From contig NZ_JAPJBQ010000001.1 of the NCBI RefSeq assembly GCF_026421305.1, forward strand, positions 620,001-684,000: a DNA stretch of 64,000 bases, written 5' to 3'. The stretch is from Dyella silvae. Its GTDB lineage: Bacteria; Pseudomonadota; Gammaproteobacteria; Xanthomonadales; Rhodanobacteraceae. Below the pieces are notes generated by a model. It did no database searches, was not told the origin of the DNA, and worked only from the letters and a program-made list of their open reading frames with translations. The position numbers and the translations under genes were made by a program. Below, one piece after another: positions 25,753-35,590 of this stretch. Numbering within the stretch: the stretch's first letter is position 1; each line of letters opens with the position of its first letter.

Positions 25753-28700
25753 ATGGCCGGGGACTACTCCCGCATCGCGAATGGGCTCTACAAGCACTAC
25801 GCCGAGGTGCTGATGCAGCAAGGCCGGGCCCATCTGGACGCCGACTGGAACAGCATGGCGCACTTCGCTGCGCGACGCTGGGATACGCAGGCTGCCGACA
25901 CCTTCGGCCCGGCGGCCGTGCCGACGCTGACCACGCCCAACGGCTTCAAGATCACTGCCACCAGCAGTGGCACCGACCTGGCCATCGGCGTCGGCCGCTG
26001 CTATGTCGACGGCATTCAGGCTGAGCTGTTCAACGGTGAGACCGTCAACGGTCAGCCGGTGACGTATCTCAATCAACCCTTCTATCCCAACCCACCGGCC
26101 ATCAGCGGCAGCGGCCTGGTGTATCTGGACGTGTGGAAGCGCGAAGTCACTTACATCGAGGATCCCGATCTGCTCGATGTTGCACTGGGCGGCGTGGACA
26201 CCACCACGCGCATCCAGACGGTGTGGCAAGTCAAACTGCTCTCGAGCGCTTCGGCAGGAAACACCCAGCTTTCGTGCAGCACCGACCTGAGCGGACTGCT
26301 GCCGCCGTCGGCCGGGCAGATTTCCACCCAGGCGGTTGCGCCCGTGGCGCCCACCGATCCGTGCATCCTGCCGGACCAGGGTGGCTATCGTGGCATCGAG
26401 AACCGCCTGTACCGGGTAGAGATTCATACGGCCGGCGACATCAGCAGCGCACGCTGGAAATGGTCACGCGAGAACGCGTCGATCGTCAGCCGCATCACGG
26501 GCATAACCAACGCCGCCACAAGCTGCAAGCTCACCGTCGATCGCATCGGGCGCGATGCCGTGCTGCGCTTCAAGGCGAATGACTGGGTGGAGATCATCGA
26601 CGACGCCACCGAGCTGGCGGGACTGCCTGGGACCATGGCGCAAATTGTCGGTCCACCCGATGAAACCACCCGAAGCATCACACTGGATCGGCCGTTACCG
26701 GCCAGCTTCAACGCCGCCGACCCTGCGCGTCACACGCGACTGATCCGCTGGGACCAGTCGCAAGGCGTCGACAGCAATGGCCTGCTGCCCATCACCGCAG
26801 GCTGGATGGATCTCGAAGATGGTGTGCAAGTTGCGTTGACACTGGATGGCACTGTCACCAACGGGCAATTCCACACGGCAGACCATTGGTGTTTCGCGGC
26901 GCGCACCATCGACGCTTCGGTGCAGACGCTGACCAAGGCGCCGCCGCTTGCCATCCATCACCACTTCGCTGTGCTGGCCAGCTATACGACCTCGGGCAGC
27001 ACCGTGACAGTGGGCAGCGATTGCCGGGTGCCGTGGCCACCGAACGTGCCGACGGAAACGGGTTGTGGCTGTACCGTGTGCGTGGACGCGACGGACCACA
27101 ACGCCGGCACCGCCACCATCGAGATGGCTATCGAGAAAGTCCGCAGCACGGGTGGGCGCATCTGCCTCGGGCCGGGCGTGTTCCACCTCGGCGCAACACT
27201 GATGATGGAGAACCTGAGTGCCGTGACTCTCTACGGACAAGGGCCGTCCACGGTGTTGTTGTTTGCGGGCGACGGACCTGCCGTGCAAATCGCCACGGGC
27301 CTCGGGCTAAGCATCGAGGAACTCACTGTGCTGGCCGTTGCCATTGCACCCGGCGCAACGCTCGCGAGTGGCGCCCCCGCACCCGCGAGCATTCCGGTAG
27401 CCATCGGCATCCTGCTGCGCAACTCGGCGGAGATTGCGATCGAACGTTGCGGCATTCTGGCCGTGTCGTCCACATCCAATAAAACCGCGGCCGCAGCGCC
27501 CGCGCCAGCGCCTGCGAGTGGGCTGGAAAATGCGGTCATTGCCTATCAAGCCCCACTCGCCAGCTCATTCAACCCCGGCGGCATGGCCATTGCGCTGGAT
27601 GGATTTCTGCTGGAAGTGCTGATTCGCGACAACGTGCTGGTGGCTGATCTTGGCGTCGGCAAGCTTGGCCTGCTCCTCAACAACACCGCAGCTGGCGCTA
27701 CCGTGGCCAAGGGAACGACGCTTGCGGCCGTTCGCGACATCCTGATGGCGGGTGACCTGGAGATCATCGACAACTGGATGCCGTGCGCCCTGGCGGGCAT
27801 TGGCATTGCCGATCTCAACAGCGATACCGCACTGAGCGCGTTTCTGTTGGAGATCTCCTTGTCGGCCAACCGCTTCCTGGGTTGCCGTACGGCCGGCATC
27901 GGCATTGAAGGCGTCGCTCTACCCGATGCGGTGGTGCGGATCGAGCGAAACCACGTTGATGTGCAAGGCATCGGTATCGTTTGCGGCACCGATGGACTGG
28001 TCGTCTCCGACAACTTCATCACTCAGGCGATGAGTGGCGCGAACGCTTCGACGCTTGGGAAAACCAACGTGCAGTTGCTCCCCGCCGCGATTCAGATCGG
28101 CTCGGTGCCTGGCGGCAAGCTCCCGGTGACCGAGGCGCACGTCAGCCGCAATCACATCACGCTCTTCGGCGGCCCAGGCATTCAGGTGACGGGTGCCGTA
28201 CTGGTCAGCTCCATCATCGAGAACTCGATCACCGAAGTCACCGGGCACGGCATTCTGGCCTCGGGCACAGGCACGCCCTCGGAAATCATCATCCGCAACA
28301 ATGAAGTACTTGCCGTACTCGAACCTCCCGCCCCGCCGTCGAACCTGGCCAGCAACAACCTGACCGGCACCTTCGCCAGGGAATACCTGAAGGCCGATAT
28401 CAGCCGCCAGGCATCGGCCACGGCGGCCATCGTCGGCATCGAAGTCGTCGGCATTCCCACCACGGTGATCCAGAACAACACCGTGGGCCTGGTCGGCAAT
28501 GCCGCCAATCAGCCCATCGCAGCCGCAGGCATTCTGCTGCAGAAGGTGCAGGCAGCCACGGTGTCGGGCAACGACATCAGCGACATCGGGGTGCCCGGGT
28601 CGCTGGATCAGCCAAGCTACGGCATCGCAGTGGCATCCGCCTTCACCCAGCTGGTCGCCTCAGACAACCTGGTGCGCCAGAACAGTACCGACACCTCGCA

Positions 28701-29094
28701 AACCGGGCGATTCACCGCGCTCTTCATCAATGACGCCAACGGCACCGGGGAGATGTTCACGGCCGAAGGCAACATGATGTCCGGCAACAGTGCCGTCCCG
28801 CTGGTCAATATCGGCCATAGCGGCCATTGCCTGTTTACGGGCAATGCGTGCAACCAGTTCAACACGCAGCAAACTGGCGAACCGGCTGCTCAGTTGACGT
28901 GCGACACCGCCATCGCCGGCAATAACCGCATAGTGTGCGCCAACACCCAGACGGGGCTCGCCATCACCGTCAGCACCAGCGACCCCAAGGCGCCGCCGCC
29001 CGCCACGGTGCTAGGCAACATCGTCAGCCATGCCATCACTCTCAATGGCGCGGCGCTGGGCACGCCATGGGCGCCACTGAACATTCTGACCTGA
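25753..29094 (+). CDS. DUF6519 and beta-helix protein, probable tail fibre/surface protein
   Basis: The 1113-aa protein opens MAGDYSRIANGLYKHYAEVL and MQQGRAHLDADWNSMAHFAA, the DUF6519 pattern seen in CIS and phage-like loci. A Cys-rich joint (GCGCTVCVDATDHNAGTATI, near residue 436) leads to about 650 residues of right-handed parallel beta-helix repeats, with recurring segments such as AIQIGSVPGGKLPVTEAHVS and IENSITEVTGHGIL. There is no signal peptide. Position after the baseplate genes and the elongated fold suggest a fibre or host-recognition part; an enzyme acting on polysaccharide is an alternative. GGAGA lies 6 nt upstream of the ATG. Confidence 0.8.
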   Translation: MAGDYSRIANGLYKHYAEVLMQQGRAHLDADWNSMAHFAARRWDTQAADTFGPAAVPTLTTPNGFKITATSSGTDLAIGVGRCYVDGIQAELFNGETVNGQPVTYLNQPFYPNPPAISGSGLVYLDVWKREVTYIEDPDLLDVALGGVDTTTRIQTVWQVKLLSSASAGNTQLSCSTDLSGLLPPSAGQISTQAVAPVAPTDPCILPDQGGYRGIENRLYRVEIHTAGDISSARWKWSRENASIVSRITGITNAATSCKLTVDRIGRDAVLRFKANDWVEIIDDATELAGLPGTMAQIVGPPDETTRSITLDRPLPASFNAADPARHTRLIRWDQSQGVDSNGLLPITAGWMDLEDGVQVALTLDGTVTNGQFHTADHWCFAARTIDASVQTLTKAPPLAIHHHFAVLASYTTSGSTVTVGSDCRVPWPPNVPTETGCGCTVCVDATDHNAGTATIEMAIEKVRSTGGRICLGPGVFHLGATLMMENLSAVTLYGQGPSTVLLFAGDGPAVQIATGLGLSIEELTVLAVAIAPGATLASGAPAPASIPVAIGILLRNSAEIAIERCGILAVSSTSNKTAAAAPAPAPASGLENAVIAYQAPLASSFNPGGMAIALDGFLLEVLIRDNVLVADLGVGKLGLLLNNTAAGATVAKGTTLAAVRDILMAGDLEIIDNWMPCALAGIGIADLNSDTALSAFLLEISLSANRFLGCRTAGIGIEGVALPDAVVRIERNHVDVQGIGIVCGTDGLVVSDNFITQAMSGANASTLGKTNVQLLPAAIQIGSVPGGKLPVTEAHVSRNHITLFGGPGIQVTGAVLVSSIIENSITEVTGHGILASGTGTPSEIIIRNNEVLAVLEPPAPPSNLASNNLTGTFAREYLKADISRQASATAAIVGIEVVGIPTTVIQNNTVGLVGNAANQPIAAAGILLQKVQAATVSGNDISDIGVPGSLDQPSYGIAVASAFTQLVASDNLVRQNSTDTSQTGRFTALFINDANGTGEMFTAEGNMMSGNSAVPLVNIGHSGHCLFTGNACNQFNTQQTGEPAAQLTCDTAIAGNNRIVCANTQTGLAITVSTSDPKAPPPATVLGNIVSHAITLNGAALGTPWAPLNILT

Positions 29095-29129
29095 GCGAGA
29101 TCACCTGACTGGGTTCCGGAGTAAATCGC

Positions 29130-29528
29130 ATGCAGATCGTGTCCTTATCCAACGAAACCACCGTGGCCGACCTGGCCTCACGCGTTTACGGCCTGAAGGC
29201 AAAAGACCCGCGCCTTGCCGGAGCGAGCGCCGCATTGACTGCCTCCAACCCAGCGCTCAGGGGCGACATCAGCAAGCTTCCCGCCGGCACTCCCGTCGTC
29301 GTGCCACCGATATCGGATCTGAGCGTCAGCACAGCGAACAGCATCAACCCTCAACGCGAGGCGCTGTTGACCACACTCAATCAACTGGGGAGGTCGGTGA
29401 AACAGGCGTCCGCCGCGCAATTGGCGGGTGTCACCGAGGGGTTGAGCCACAGCCAGGCACCGGCGCGCGCCGCGGCCATCCAGACGCTGAATGACGACGT
29501 GGCGGCGTTCGTCAAATTCCACGGCTGA
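29130..29528 (+). CDS. Small LysM-like protein of the CIS operon
   Basis: The 132-aa protein begins MQIVSLSNETTVADLASRVY and shows a LysM-like layout in its first 60 residues (DLASRVYG, then LTASNPALRGDISKLPAGTP and VVVPP). The second half is helical (ALLTTLNQLGRSVKQASAAQ). There is no signal peptide, so it is likely a cytoplasmic or particle component rather than a cell-wall protein. It sits between the fibre-like gene and the toxin genes and could help cargo loading or attach to the particle; that is inference. GGAG lies 8 nt upstream. Confidence 0.65.
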   Translation: MQIVSLSNETTVADLASRVYGLKAKDPRLAGASAALTASNPALRGDISKLPAGTPVVVPPISDLSVSTANSINPQREALLTTLNQLGRSVKQASAAQLAGVTEGLSHSQAPARAAAIQTLNDDVAAFVKFHG

Positions 29529-29583
29529 GCCGCATGGAGCAGCCGGGCAGCGCTTGATGGGCAAGTCCCGCGGGAGCGCGTCA

Positions 29584-31203
29584 ATGAAACGCACATGGCC
29601 CTCTCTCACAAAAAAACCTTCTACTGAAGCGATCGCTCCGCCGGCCAGACTTCCGGAAGTGCCCAGATGCACGCAGGAAGCACCGGGGAAGACCGGCCCC
29701 GCTGGCCAATTCGATCTCAGCGCGATCAGTGTCGGACCGCCACCAGCAACATCTCCCCTTGAGGCCACGCCCTCCACCGGCAACGCCATGGATACAGCCA
29801 CCCGCTCGCCATTGGAGCAACGCCTGGGCCAGGATTTCAGCAACGTCCGCATTCACACCGAAGCCGGCACCCACGTGGACAGCCAGGGTGCACGGGCAGT
29901 CACCGTTGGCGAGCACGTTTTCTTTGGCACCGATCGCTATTCGCCTGAAACCGTCACTGGGCGCCACCTGCTTGCGCATGAACTGGCTCACGTCGCACAG
30001 CAACGCTCAACCGCAGGCACAACGGACGACTCAGCCACCGAGATGCGGTTCGACTCAGCCGAGCGCGAAGCATCGAACGCTGCATCCACCGTGCTGACGG
30101 GTGCCCCTGTACAAGTCCGCACCAGCATGGCCGCTGGCACGATACAGGCCAGCGCAATCAGCGACGAGGTCGACGACTGGCTGGCCAAGGGGAGCAAGGC
30201 CAAGGTCTTCGACGTACTGCGCGCGCACGGCGCATTCAAAACGCCCGACGCCGACTTGAACAAGGTGCTCGACAAAACCTTTGGCCCAAATACCGACCCG
30301 GCAACGACGACCGACAACCGCTGGCTGGCCGACCGGTTGATCGAGTTCGGCCCCGAGCCCATGTGGCCGTTGGCCGCGATCACAGAGCGCGAGCGGCGGG
30401 CGCACGGTCATCACTGGGGAAAGGAAGCGGGCAATATTGAGGGCACATTCGATGCCGGCCCCGGCAAACAGTTGATCCATGCGTTCTACTTTCCGGGCAC
30501 CAGCGACAAGCGGGCCATGATCATTGGCGGCGTGCATGGCGATGAAACGGCGGGCGTGGATGTGGTGAATCGCCTGCTCGCGCAAATGACCGCCCCCGGC
30601 GCGGCCACGCCGTTCTATTCCGTCATCATCGTACCCAAGCTTTTTGGTACCAATGTCGACGCTAAACGCCGCAAGACACCGGGGGAAGCCGACCCCAACC
30701 GGCAGATGCCCAAACTTGGCGCCGGCGTCGACCCCGCCAAGAACCAGGATTCGGAAGGGCGCACGATCGAACCGGAGAATCTCGTGCTGCTCGACCTGAT
30801 CGAACGCTTTCAACCCGAACGCATCGCCAGCGTCCACGGCCACGGCAAAAAAGGGCCGGGTGCCGCAAGCATCACCTCGGATCCGCGCCCCGGCAAAGAC
30901 GCAGACGACAACGCACTGGCACTGAAGATGGCACACGAGGCCAAAAGCCTTGGTGCGCGAGTACCGGGCAACAAACTCGGCACCAAAGGCGAAACCGCCA
31001 CCTACCCTACCGATAAGTCACCGCATGAAAAGGGCGTCAGTTTCGGTAGCTACGCATCGCACGCGACAACCACAAGACCCGCCATGAACGCCATTCTGAT
31101 CGAGACGCCGGGAAAGCCCGTAGGCAAGTTGACTGCCGCTCGCACCGTCGAGCTTGAAGCGCTTGCCACGGTGTTGCGGGATATTTTTCTCGGCGCGCCT
31201 TAG
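29584..31203 (+). CDS. eCIS cargo protein: eCIS_core (DUF4157) and M14 zinc carboxypeptidase
   Basis: The 539-aa protein has a disordered N-terminus (1-70), an eCIS_core domain at about 73-140 (FSNVRIHTEAGTHVDSQGAR, HELAH at 132-136) and a C-terminal M14 peptidase domain at about 290-530. The M14 set looks complete: HGDE (H318, E321) and a third His (H418 or H420) as zinc ligands, substrate-binding N372-R373 in DPNRQMP, catalytic E507 in LIETPG. M14 enzymes remove C-terminal residues or cleave peptidoglycan peptides. The eCIS_core domain marks proteins loaded into CIS particles. The ATG at 29584 has GGAG 7 nt upstream. Confidence 0.87.
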   Translation: MKRTWPSLTKKPSTEAIAPPARLPEVPRCTQEAPGKTGPAGQFDLSAISVGPPPATSPLEATPSTGNAMDTATRSPLEQRLGQDFSNVRIHTEAGTHVDSQGARAVTVGEHVFFGTDRYSPETVTGRHLLAHELAHVAQQRSTAGTTDDSATEMRFDSAEREASNAASTVLTGAPVQVRTSMAAGTIQASAISDEVDDWLAKGSKAKVFDVLRAHGAFKTPDADLNKVLDKTFGPNTDPATTTDNRWLADRLIEFGPEPMWPLAAITERERRAHGHHWGKEAGNIEGTFDAGPGKQLIHAFYFPGTSDKRAMIIGGVHGDETAGVDVVNRLLAQMTAPGAATPFYSVIIVPKLFGTNVDAKRRKTPGEADPNRQMPKLGAGVDPAKNQDSEGRTIEPENLVLLDLIERFQPERIASVHGHGKKGPGAASITSDPRPGKDADDNALALKMAHEAKSLGARVPGNKLGTKGETATYPTDKSPHEKGVSFGSYASHATTTRPAMNAILIETPGKPVGKLTAARTVELEALATVLRDIFLGAP

Positions 31204-31320
31204 GACTCTTTTCACGCACCTTGAGGCGAAGACGACATTTGCCTGAAGGTCCGGCCCGAGCCATGCAGAACTTGCCGGCTATCGCGATCCGCAGGTCGCT
31301 CGCCGACAAAAGAGGTTGCC

Positions 31321-33372
31321 ATGGGAACGCAATTCACACCGCCCTCGCGACGACAGAACAAAACCGAGAGTGCGCAGAGTCCGAAGCGCGATCACGTGCA
31401 GACCTCACGGTCGAGCACGACGCCTCGACCGAATACATCCGTCACGGAAAGGAGTGATGAGCTCCCTTCCCACACCCATTCCCTCGAGGGAATTTCCGTC
31501 CTCCCACCGCAGCGAAGCGCAGAGACAACGCCACCCTCCGAGATGCCACTACTGATCGGATCCACCATCGATCCACTCGAAGCAGCCGCGGAACACGCAG
31601 CCGCCACGTCCGACAAAGCGTCGATAAGCAACGCCACGGCCCCGCGCTCGGGACAGGAAGCACCACCCATCGTCCGGGAGGCTCTGGCCGCGCCGGGCCA
31701 CCCGCTTGCAACGCCCGTCAGAACCCGGTTCGAGGCACGGTATCAGCACAACTTTTCGGGCGTGCGGCTGCACTCGGATGGCGTTGCCGCCCGCTCTGCC
31801 GCAGCCATCGGAGCTCAGGCCTATACGGTGGGCGAGCACATCGTATTGGGATCAAGCGCATCGCCGCCGGCTGTCCTTGCCCATGAGCTCGCTCATGTCG
31901 TTCAACAAAGCAGTGCATCCATGCCGTGGGTGCAGCGGCAACCTCTGACCAACACGCCACCTGCGCCACGAAAGGATTTCGTGTTCCTGATGGGAGAAGA
32001 CAAGAGGGGCACCAAAAACCCCTTCTTTGAAGCGGCATCCATTTACTTTCATGCACACGTCCCCGCTGCAACCTTTGTCACGGACCAGCGCACGATGGAG
32101 GGTTTGCTCAACTGGATCTCGGCCAACGTGAAAGATCCCATTGGCAACCTGTATATCGTTTCCCACGGCAACGAGGATGGCACGCTGTCATTTGGCATTG
32201 GCTCCTCCGCCAAAATGATGGTCCTCGATCTGCGCAATGCGCTACACCCCTCCGGCGGAGGGCCAAGCAGCCTTCCCAGCCTCCCCTCAAACATTATCGA
32301 CGAACAGACAACCATCCATATCAAGGGCTGCGACATAGGCCGAACACGGGAGATGGTCGTACTTATCGACGAAGCGTTTGGTGGCAAAGCCACGGTGACT
32401 GCACCCACGCACGAACAGAAATATCAAGACGATCCAGCGCTTGGCGCAGCGGCTCGCAAGACAGCACACGACCAGCAAATGTCGACCTTTACTGCAGGGT
32501 TGCCCGCCCTACCCCCAAAGCCGGCAGCCGTGGATCCCAAACTGAAAGGCGATGCACGCAAAAAGGCGCAGGCGGACTTCAAGCAAGCCGAGCAAGCGTT
32601 GAAAAAGGCGCAGGACGATCGCACCAAGGCAATCGCTGATGAAGAAAAACGCATCAAACCCGGCCTCGATACCATCGAGAAAGAGGCGGGCGTCGTGGAT
32701 TCGCTTTCTGGACCGATGTTCCAGCGACCCGGCACCAAGCTGTTCACCGAAGGTGAACTCAAGCCAGACATAGACCGACTGTATGGACACCTGTCAGAAG
32801 ATCAACGCAAGTCGCTTGCGAAGAACCTGGTCGCCCGCGATCGCGGCGTAAAGGGTGATCAGCAGGGCCAGAAGATCGACCGTTTGGAATTTCCATCGGC
32901 ACCCGTTGAGGAGCCAGCCTCATTGCAGGAAGTACTTGCCATCCACGGAAAGGAGTTGAAGGACGACCATTTCCAGGCAAAGTCCATCCAATCCACAAGG
33001 AAAACGGGCCCCTCTGGCACCGAGCTAACCATCACCATCAGCGGTGTCTCGCACCCACCGGACAAGGACCCGTTTGATGACACGCGCCCCCTTTCATTAA
33101 CGATACCGGACGACAAGAGCATTATTGACGGCGGCAAGGCGAAAACTAATAACCCAGACCGTTACGCGTGGCACGTCGAGCGCAGGCACGCGAGCTCTGG
33201 CTTCACGACCCTGGTAGCCGTGGGCGAGCGCGTCGTGGCGTACCTGCATCATGGCTCGCTGGACGCAGCGCCGCACGACCATTTCAGCAAACCAGAGAGC
33301 GACGCGAACTTCTACACCACCGTCACGCCTCCGCCACCACCGCCGGCAGGATCGGGCACAACGAAGCCCTGA
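31321..33372 (+). CDS. eCIS cargo protein: eCIS_core (DUF4157) and caspase-like domain
   Basis: The 683-aa protein has a long disordered N-terminus, an eCIS_core domain at about 125-195 (FSGVRLHSDGVAARSAAAIG, HELAH at 188-192), and then a domain with FVFLMGEDKRG (220-230), NLYIVSHGNEDG (276-287, His282) and TTIHIKGCDIGR (330-341, Cys337). A His-Gly after one beta strand and a Cys after the next is the catalytic layout of clan CD cysteine peptidases such as caspases and gingipains. A Lys/Ala-rich coiled coil (about 405-455) and a C-terminal domain of unknown fold follow. No immunity gene is evident. AGAGG lies 5 nt before the ATG. Confidence 0.82.
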   Translation: MGTQFTPPSRRQNKTESAQSPKRDHVQTSRSSTTPRPNTSVTERSDELPSHTHSLEGISVLPPQRSAETTPPSEMPLLIGSTIDPLEAAAEHAAATSDKASISNATAPRSGQEAPPIVREALAAPGHPLATPVRTRFEARYQHNFSGVRLHSDGVAARSAAAIGAQAYTVGEHIVLGSSASPPAVLAHELAHVVQQSSASMPWVQRQPLTNTPPAPRKDFVFLMGEDKRGTKNPFFEAASIYFHAHVPAATFVTDQRTMEGLLNWISANVKDPIGNLYIVSHGNEDGTLSFGIGSSAKMMVLDLRNALHPSGGGPSSLPSLPSNIIDEQTTIHIKGCDIGRTREMVVLIDEAFGGKATVTAPTHEQKYQDDPALGAAARKTAHDQQMSTFTAGLPALPPKPAAVDPKLKGDARKKAQADFKQAEQALKKAQDDRTKAIADEEKRIKPGLDTIEKEAGVVDSLSGPMFQRPGTKLFTEGELKPDIDRLYGHLSEDQRKSLAKNLVARDRGVKGDQQGQKIDRLEFPSAPVEEPASLQEVLAIHGKELKDDHFQAKSIQSTRKTGPSGTELTITISGVSHPPDKDPFDDTRPLSLTIPDDKSIIDGGKAKTNNPDRYAWHVERRHASSGFTTLVAVGERVVAYLHHGSLDAAPHDHFSKPESDANFYTTVTPPPPPPAGSGTTKP

Positions 33373-33412
33373 GTGCGCCGCCCAACACGGGCAGCAGCCT
33401 CAACGAAAGCCA

Positions 33413-35590
33413 TCAATCGACGAAGCTGGTCGGGGTTCTCGGTTTCAGGATATCGGCCCAGTCATCGGCCGGGGCATTGAACTGCTTGACGACGCGAAGG
33501 TCGCGCTCCGTACTGCCTGTGATTGGCGCAACCTTGGGATCCCGTACGGCCAGTTCCAGCAGGAAACTTCGCTCCACATTGGCGTTGTCATGCGTACCAC
33601 CAGGGAATTTGGCCGTCATCTCGGCCGACGTGGCGTTGGCTGTTTCGAAGGCAATGACTTGCGTCTCGGTCTTCAACGGATCGAGGAGATTCATAGCGGC
33701 AGAGAACTTGCGGGTGAACCCCTCCGACAAGGCAACGTCGATTTGCGAGACAGGATGCTTGGCCTCATCGGGCGACGCCGGGTCGACGTCGGTTTTCAAA
33801 TGGACGGTCAACTTCTGGACCTTCGACCAAAAGGGCATCGATTTGTCGAAGCGCATGTTCGAGAAACTGGGCTGCGGCACCTTCCAGTCGTTCGGATTGC
33901 GGAACAACTGGACATAGATCAAATGCAGATTTAGCCCCAGCGCCCAGGTGCTATTTAGCTTTTCGTATGCGGCCTTGGCGCCTTCCTCGGCAGGTTTGCG
34001 GGACGGCGCCGTGACTCCGCCGACGGTAGTGCCCGCAGGAATAAAGGGCTGAAAAGTCGGCGGTGTAGTCGCTGGCGTGACCGGGAATGCGTTGTCGCTA
34101 GTCGGATCCAGGATGCGCCAAGGGACGACCTCAAAGTGCGCCGAATTGGCGAGTTTCTTGATATTCGGTTGCGACTGGAAGCCAGTCGCCGTGATGTAAA
34201 GATCGTCTTTGACGTCAGCGTTTCCCGCATGCAGGCTCTCATGAACGAGCGTCACTACGGAATCATTGTCATCAGGGCTGTCGATGACGTCGGGGCTGAG
34301 ACGAATGATCTCGTGAAAACCAGTCAACCCACCCTGAGAGACCTCGCCTGAATAACCGGATCGATCGGTAACGATTTTGTTGGTGGTATTGAGTTTGTTC
34401 ATCCATTTGCGGCCTTCGGCGTACTTTGCTTTGGCAGTGGCAAGGTTTGCGTCACCGAAGACCTGCTTGATGTTGGGGTCCTGAGCGCCCGAGGCAATCG
34501 TGTTGAAAATGGCGTCGGCGTTGGCGACCACCTTGGTGATGTTGGCCGCGTCTGGTGTCGCCGGTCGAGGCCCGGTATCGATCAGAGCCGGATCACCCAA
34601 CTTGGCATCAGGGAAAAGCGCGACGATGGCCTTGGCCTGTCTGCTCAGTTGTTCCGCGCGCGGCAGCGCTTTGAAATCGGCCTCCGACAAGGGACCCAGA
34701 CGATTGGTCAGCACCGTTGCCTGGTCAGCGGGCGAAAGCTCATCCATCGCGAGGGCGAGCACCCGCTCAGCGCCCGCTAAATCGGCGGCAATGTTTGCCG
34801 TCGATGCGAGAAGAGCGCCAAGGTTGGGTGGAATCCGCCGCAGCTGGATCACCGGTGAAGAAATGGTCATCGACGCGTCATTGGGATCGACATGTTGCAT
34901 GTGTCGTCCTTTCCCTGGCGATGCGTCGAGCAGAGCTTCACTCGATTGTCCGCGCACCACGCGATCTGCCACTTCGTCAGCATGTCTTTCGTAGGCATCC
35001 CCCGCCTGCCCCACGCCACCGGCCATCTCCATGCGTGTGCGCTGCTGAATGACGTGAGCGGCTTCGTGTGCCGCAGTATGCAGGCTTGGTGCACGCGCAA
35101 ATGTCACCGTCGATCCACGAGTGTATGCCTCCGCCCCGAGTGCAAGCGCTGCGGCCGCTGCTTCCCGACCCTTGTGCACGCGTACATGTGAGAGATCGTG
35201 GTGACCGAATGACTTTTGAATGGTCTCAAGGAAAGGAAGCGGCTCACCAAAGGGAGAGGCGTTGAACTGCGTTTGTCGCTCCCTGCGGGTTCGCTGCACT
35301 CCCACCGGATCACGATGCGCGCTCGTGGCATTTACCGAACGACTCGGCACAGGTGTGATGGGAATGCTCGCGACATCGAATGCATGGCCGGTCGCAACGG
35401 AGCCCCCGGTTTCCCCTTGCATCCCATCCAACACGAGCGCCTGGGATCGGGATGGATCGCCACCTACAGTCGAAGCATGCTCACGAGCTTGCTCATGCGC
35501 GGATCGGCCCTTGAGCAGATGAGCCGCCTGAGGTGGCCGCTGCGCCACCCCCTTCACGGTTCCAGACTGGATCCATTGGCGCGCACTCAT
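33413..35590 (-). CDS. eCIS cargo protein: eCIS_core (DUF4157) and second HExxH zincin
   Basis: The 725-aa protein has an eCIS_core domain at about 108-185 ([25 protein letters not shown] at 175-179) followed by [14 protein letters not shown], a helical region, and a second metallopeptidase motif [11 protein letters not shown] with HESLH at 450-454. A later AHFEVVPWR (about 484-492) may give a third zinc ligand, the pattern of eCIS-linked zincins. The gene is convergent with the preceding toxin and has its own upstream gap, so it is probably transcribed separately. GAGAGG lies 8 nt before the ATG. Confidence 0.83.
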   Translation of the reverse strand: MSARQWIQSGTVKGVAQRPPQAAHLLKGRSAHEQAREHASTVGGDPSRSQALVLDGMQGETGGSVATGHAFDVASIPITPVPSRSVNATSAHRDPVGVQRTRRERQTQFNASPFGEPLPFLETIQKSFGHHDLSHVRVHKGREAAAAALALGAEAYTRGSTVTFARAPSLHTAAHEAAHVIQQRTRMEMAGGVGQAGDAYERHADEVADRVVRGQSSEALLDASPGKGRHMQHVDPNDASMTISSPVIQLRRIPPNLGALLASTANIAADLAGAERVLALAMDELSPADQATVLTNRLGPLSEADFKALPRAEQLSRQAKAIVALFPDAKLGDPALIDTGPRPATPDAANITKVVANADAIFNTIASGAQDPNIKQVFGDANLATAKAKYAEGRKWMNKLNTTNKIVTDRSGYSGEVSQGGLTGFHEIIRLSPDVIDSPDDNDSVVTLVHESLHAGNADVKDDLYITATGFQSQPNIKKLANSAHFEVVPWRILDPTSDNAFPVTPATTPPTFQPFIPAGTTVGGVTAPSRKPAEEGAKAAYEKLNSTWALGLNLHLIYVQLFRNPNDWKVPQPSFSNMRFDKSMPFWSKVQKLTVHLKTDVDPASPDEAKHPVSQIDVALSEGFTRKFSAAMNLLDPLKTETQVIAFETANATSAEMTAKFPGGTHDNANVERSFLLELAVRDPKVAPITGSTERDLRVVKQFNAPADDWADILKPRTPTSFVD

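Noticed and set aside
30055-30936. 293-codon open frame on the minus strand
   Set aside because: Antisense to the M14 cargo gene, whose plus-strand frame shows clear domain motifs; this frame shows none.
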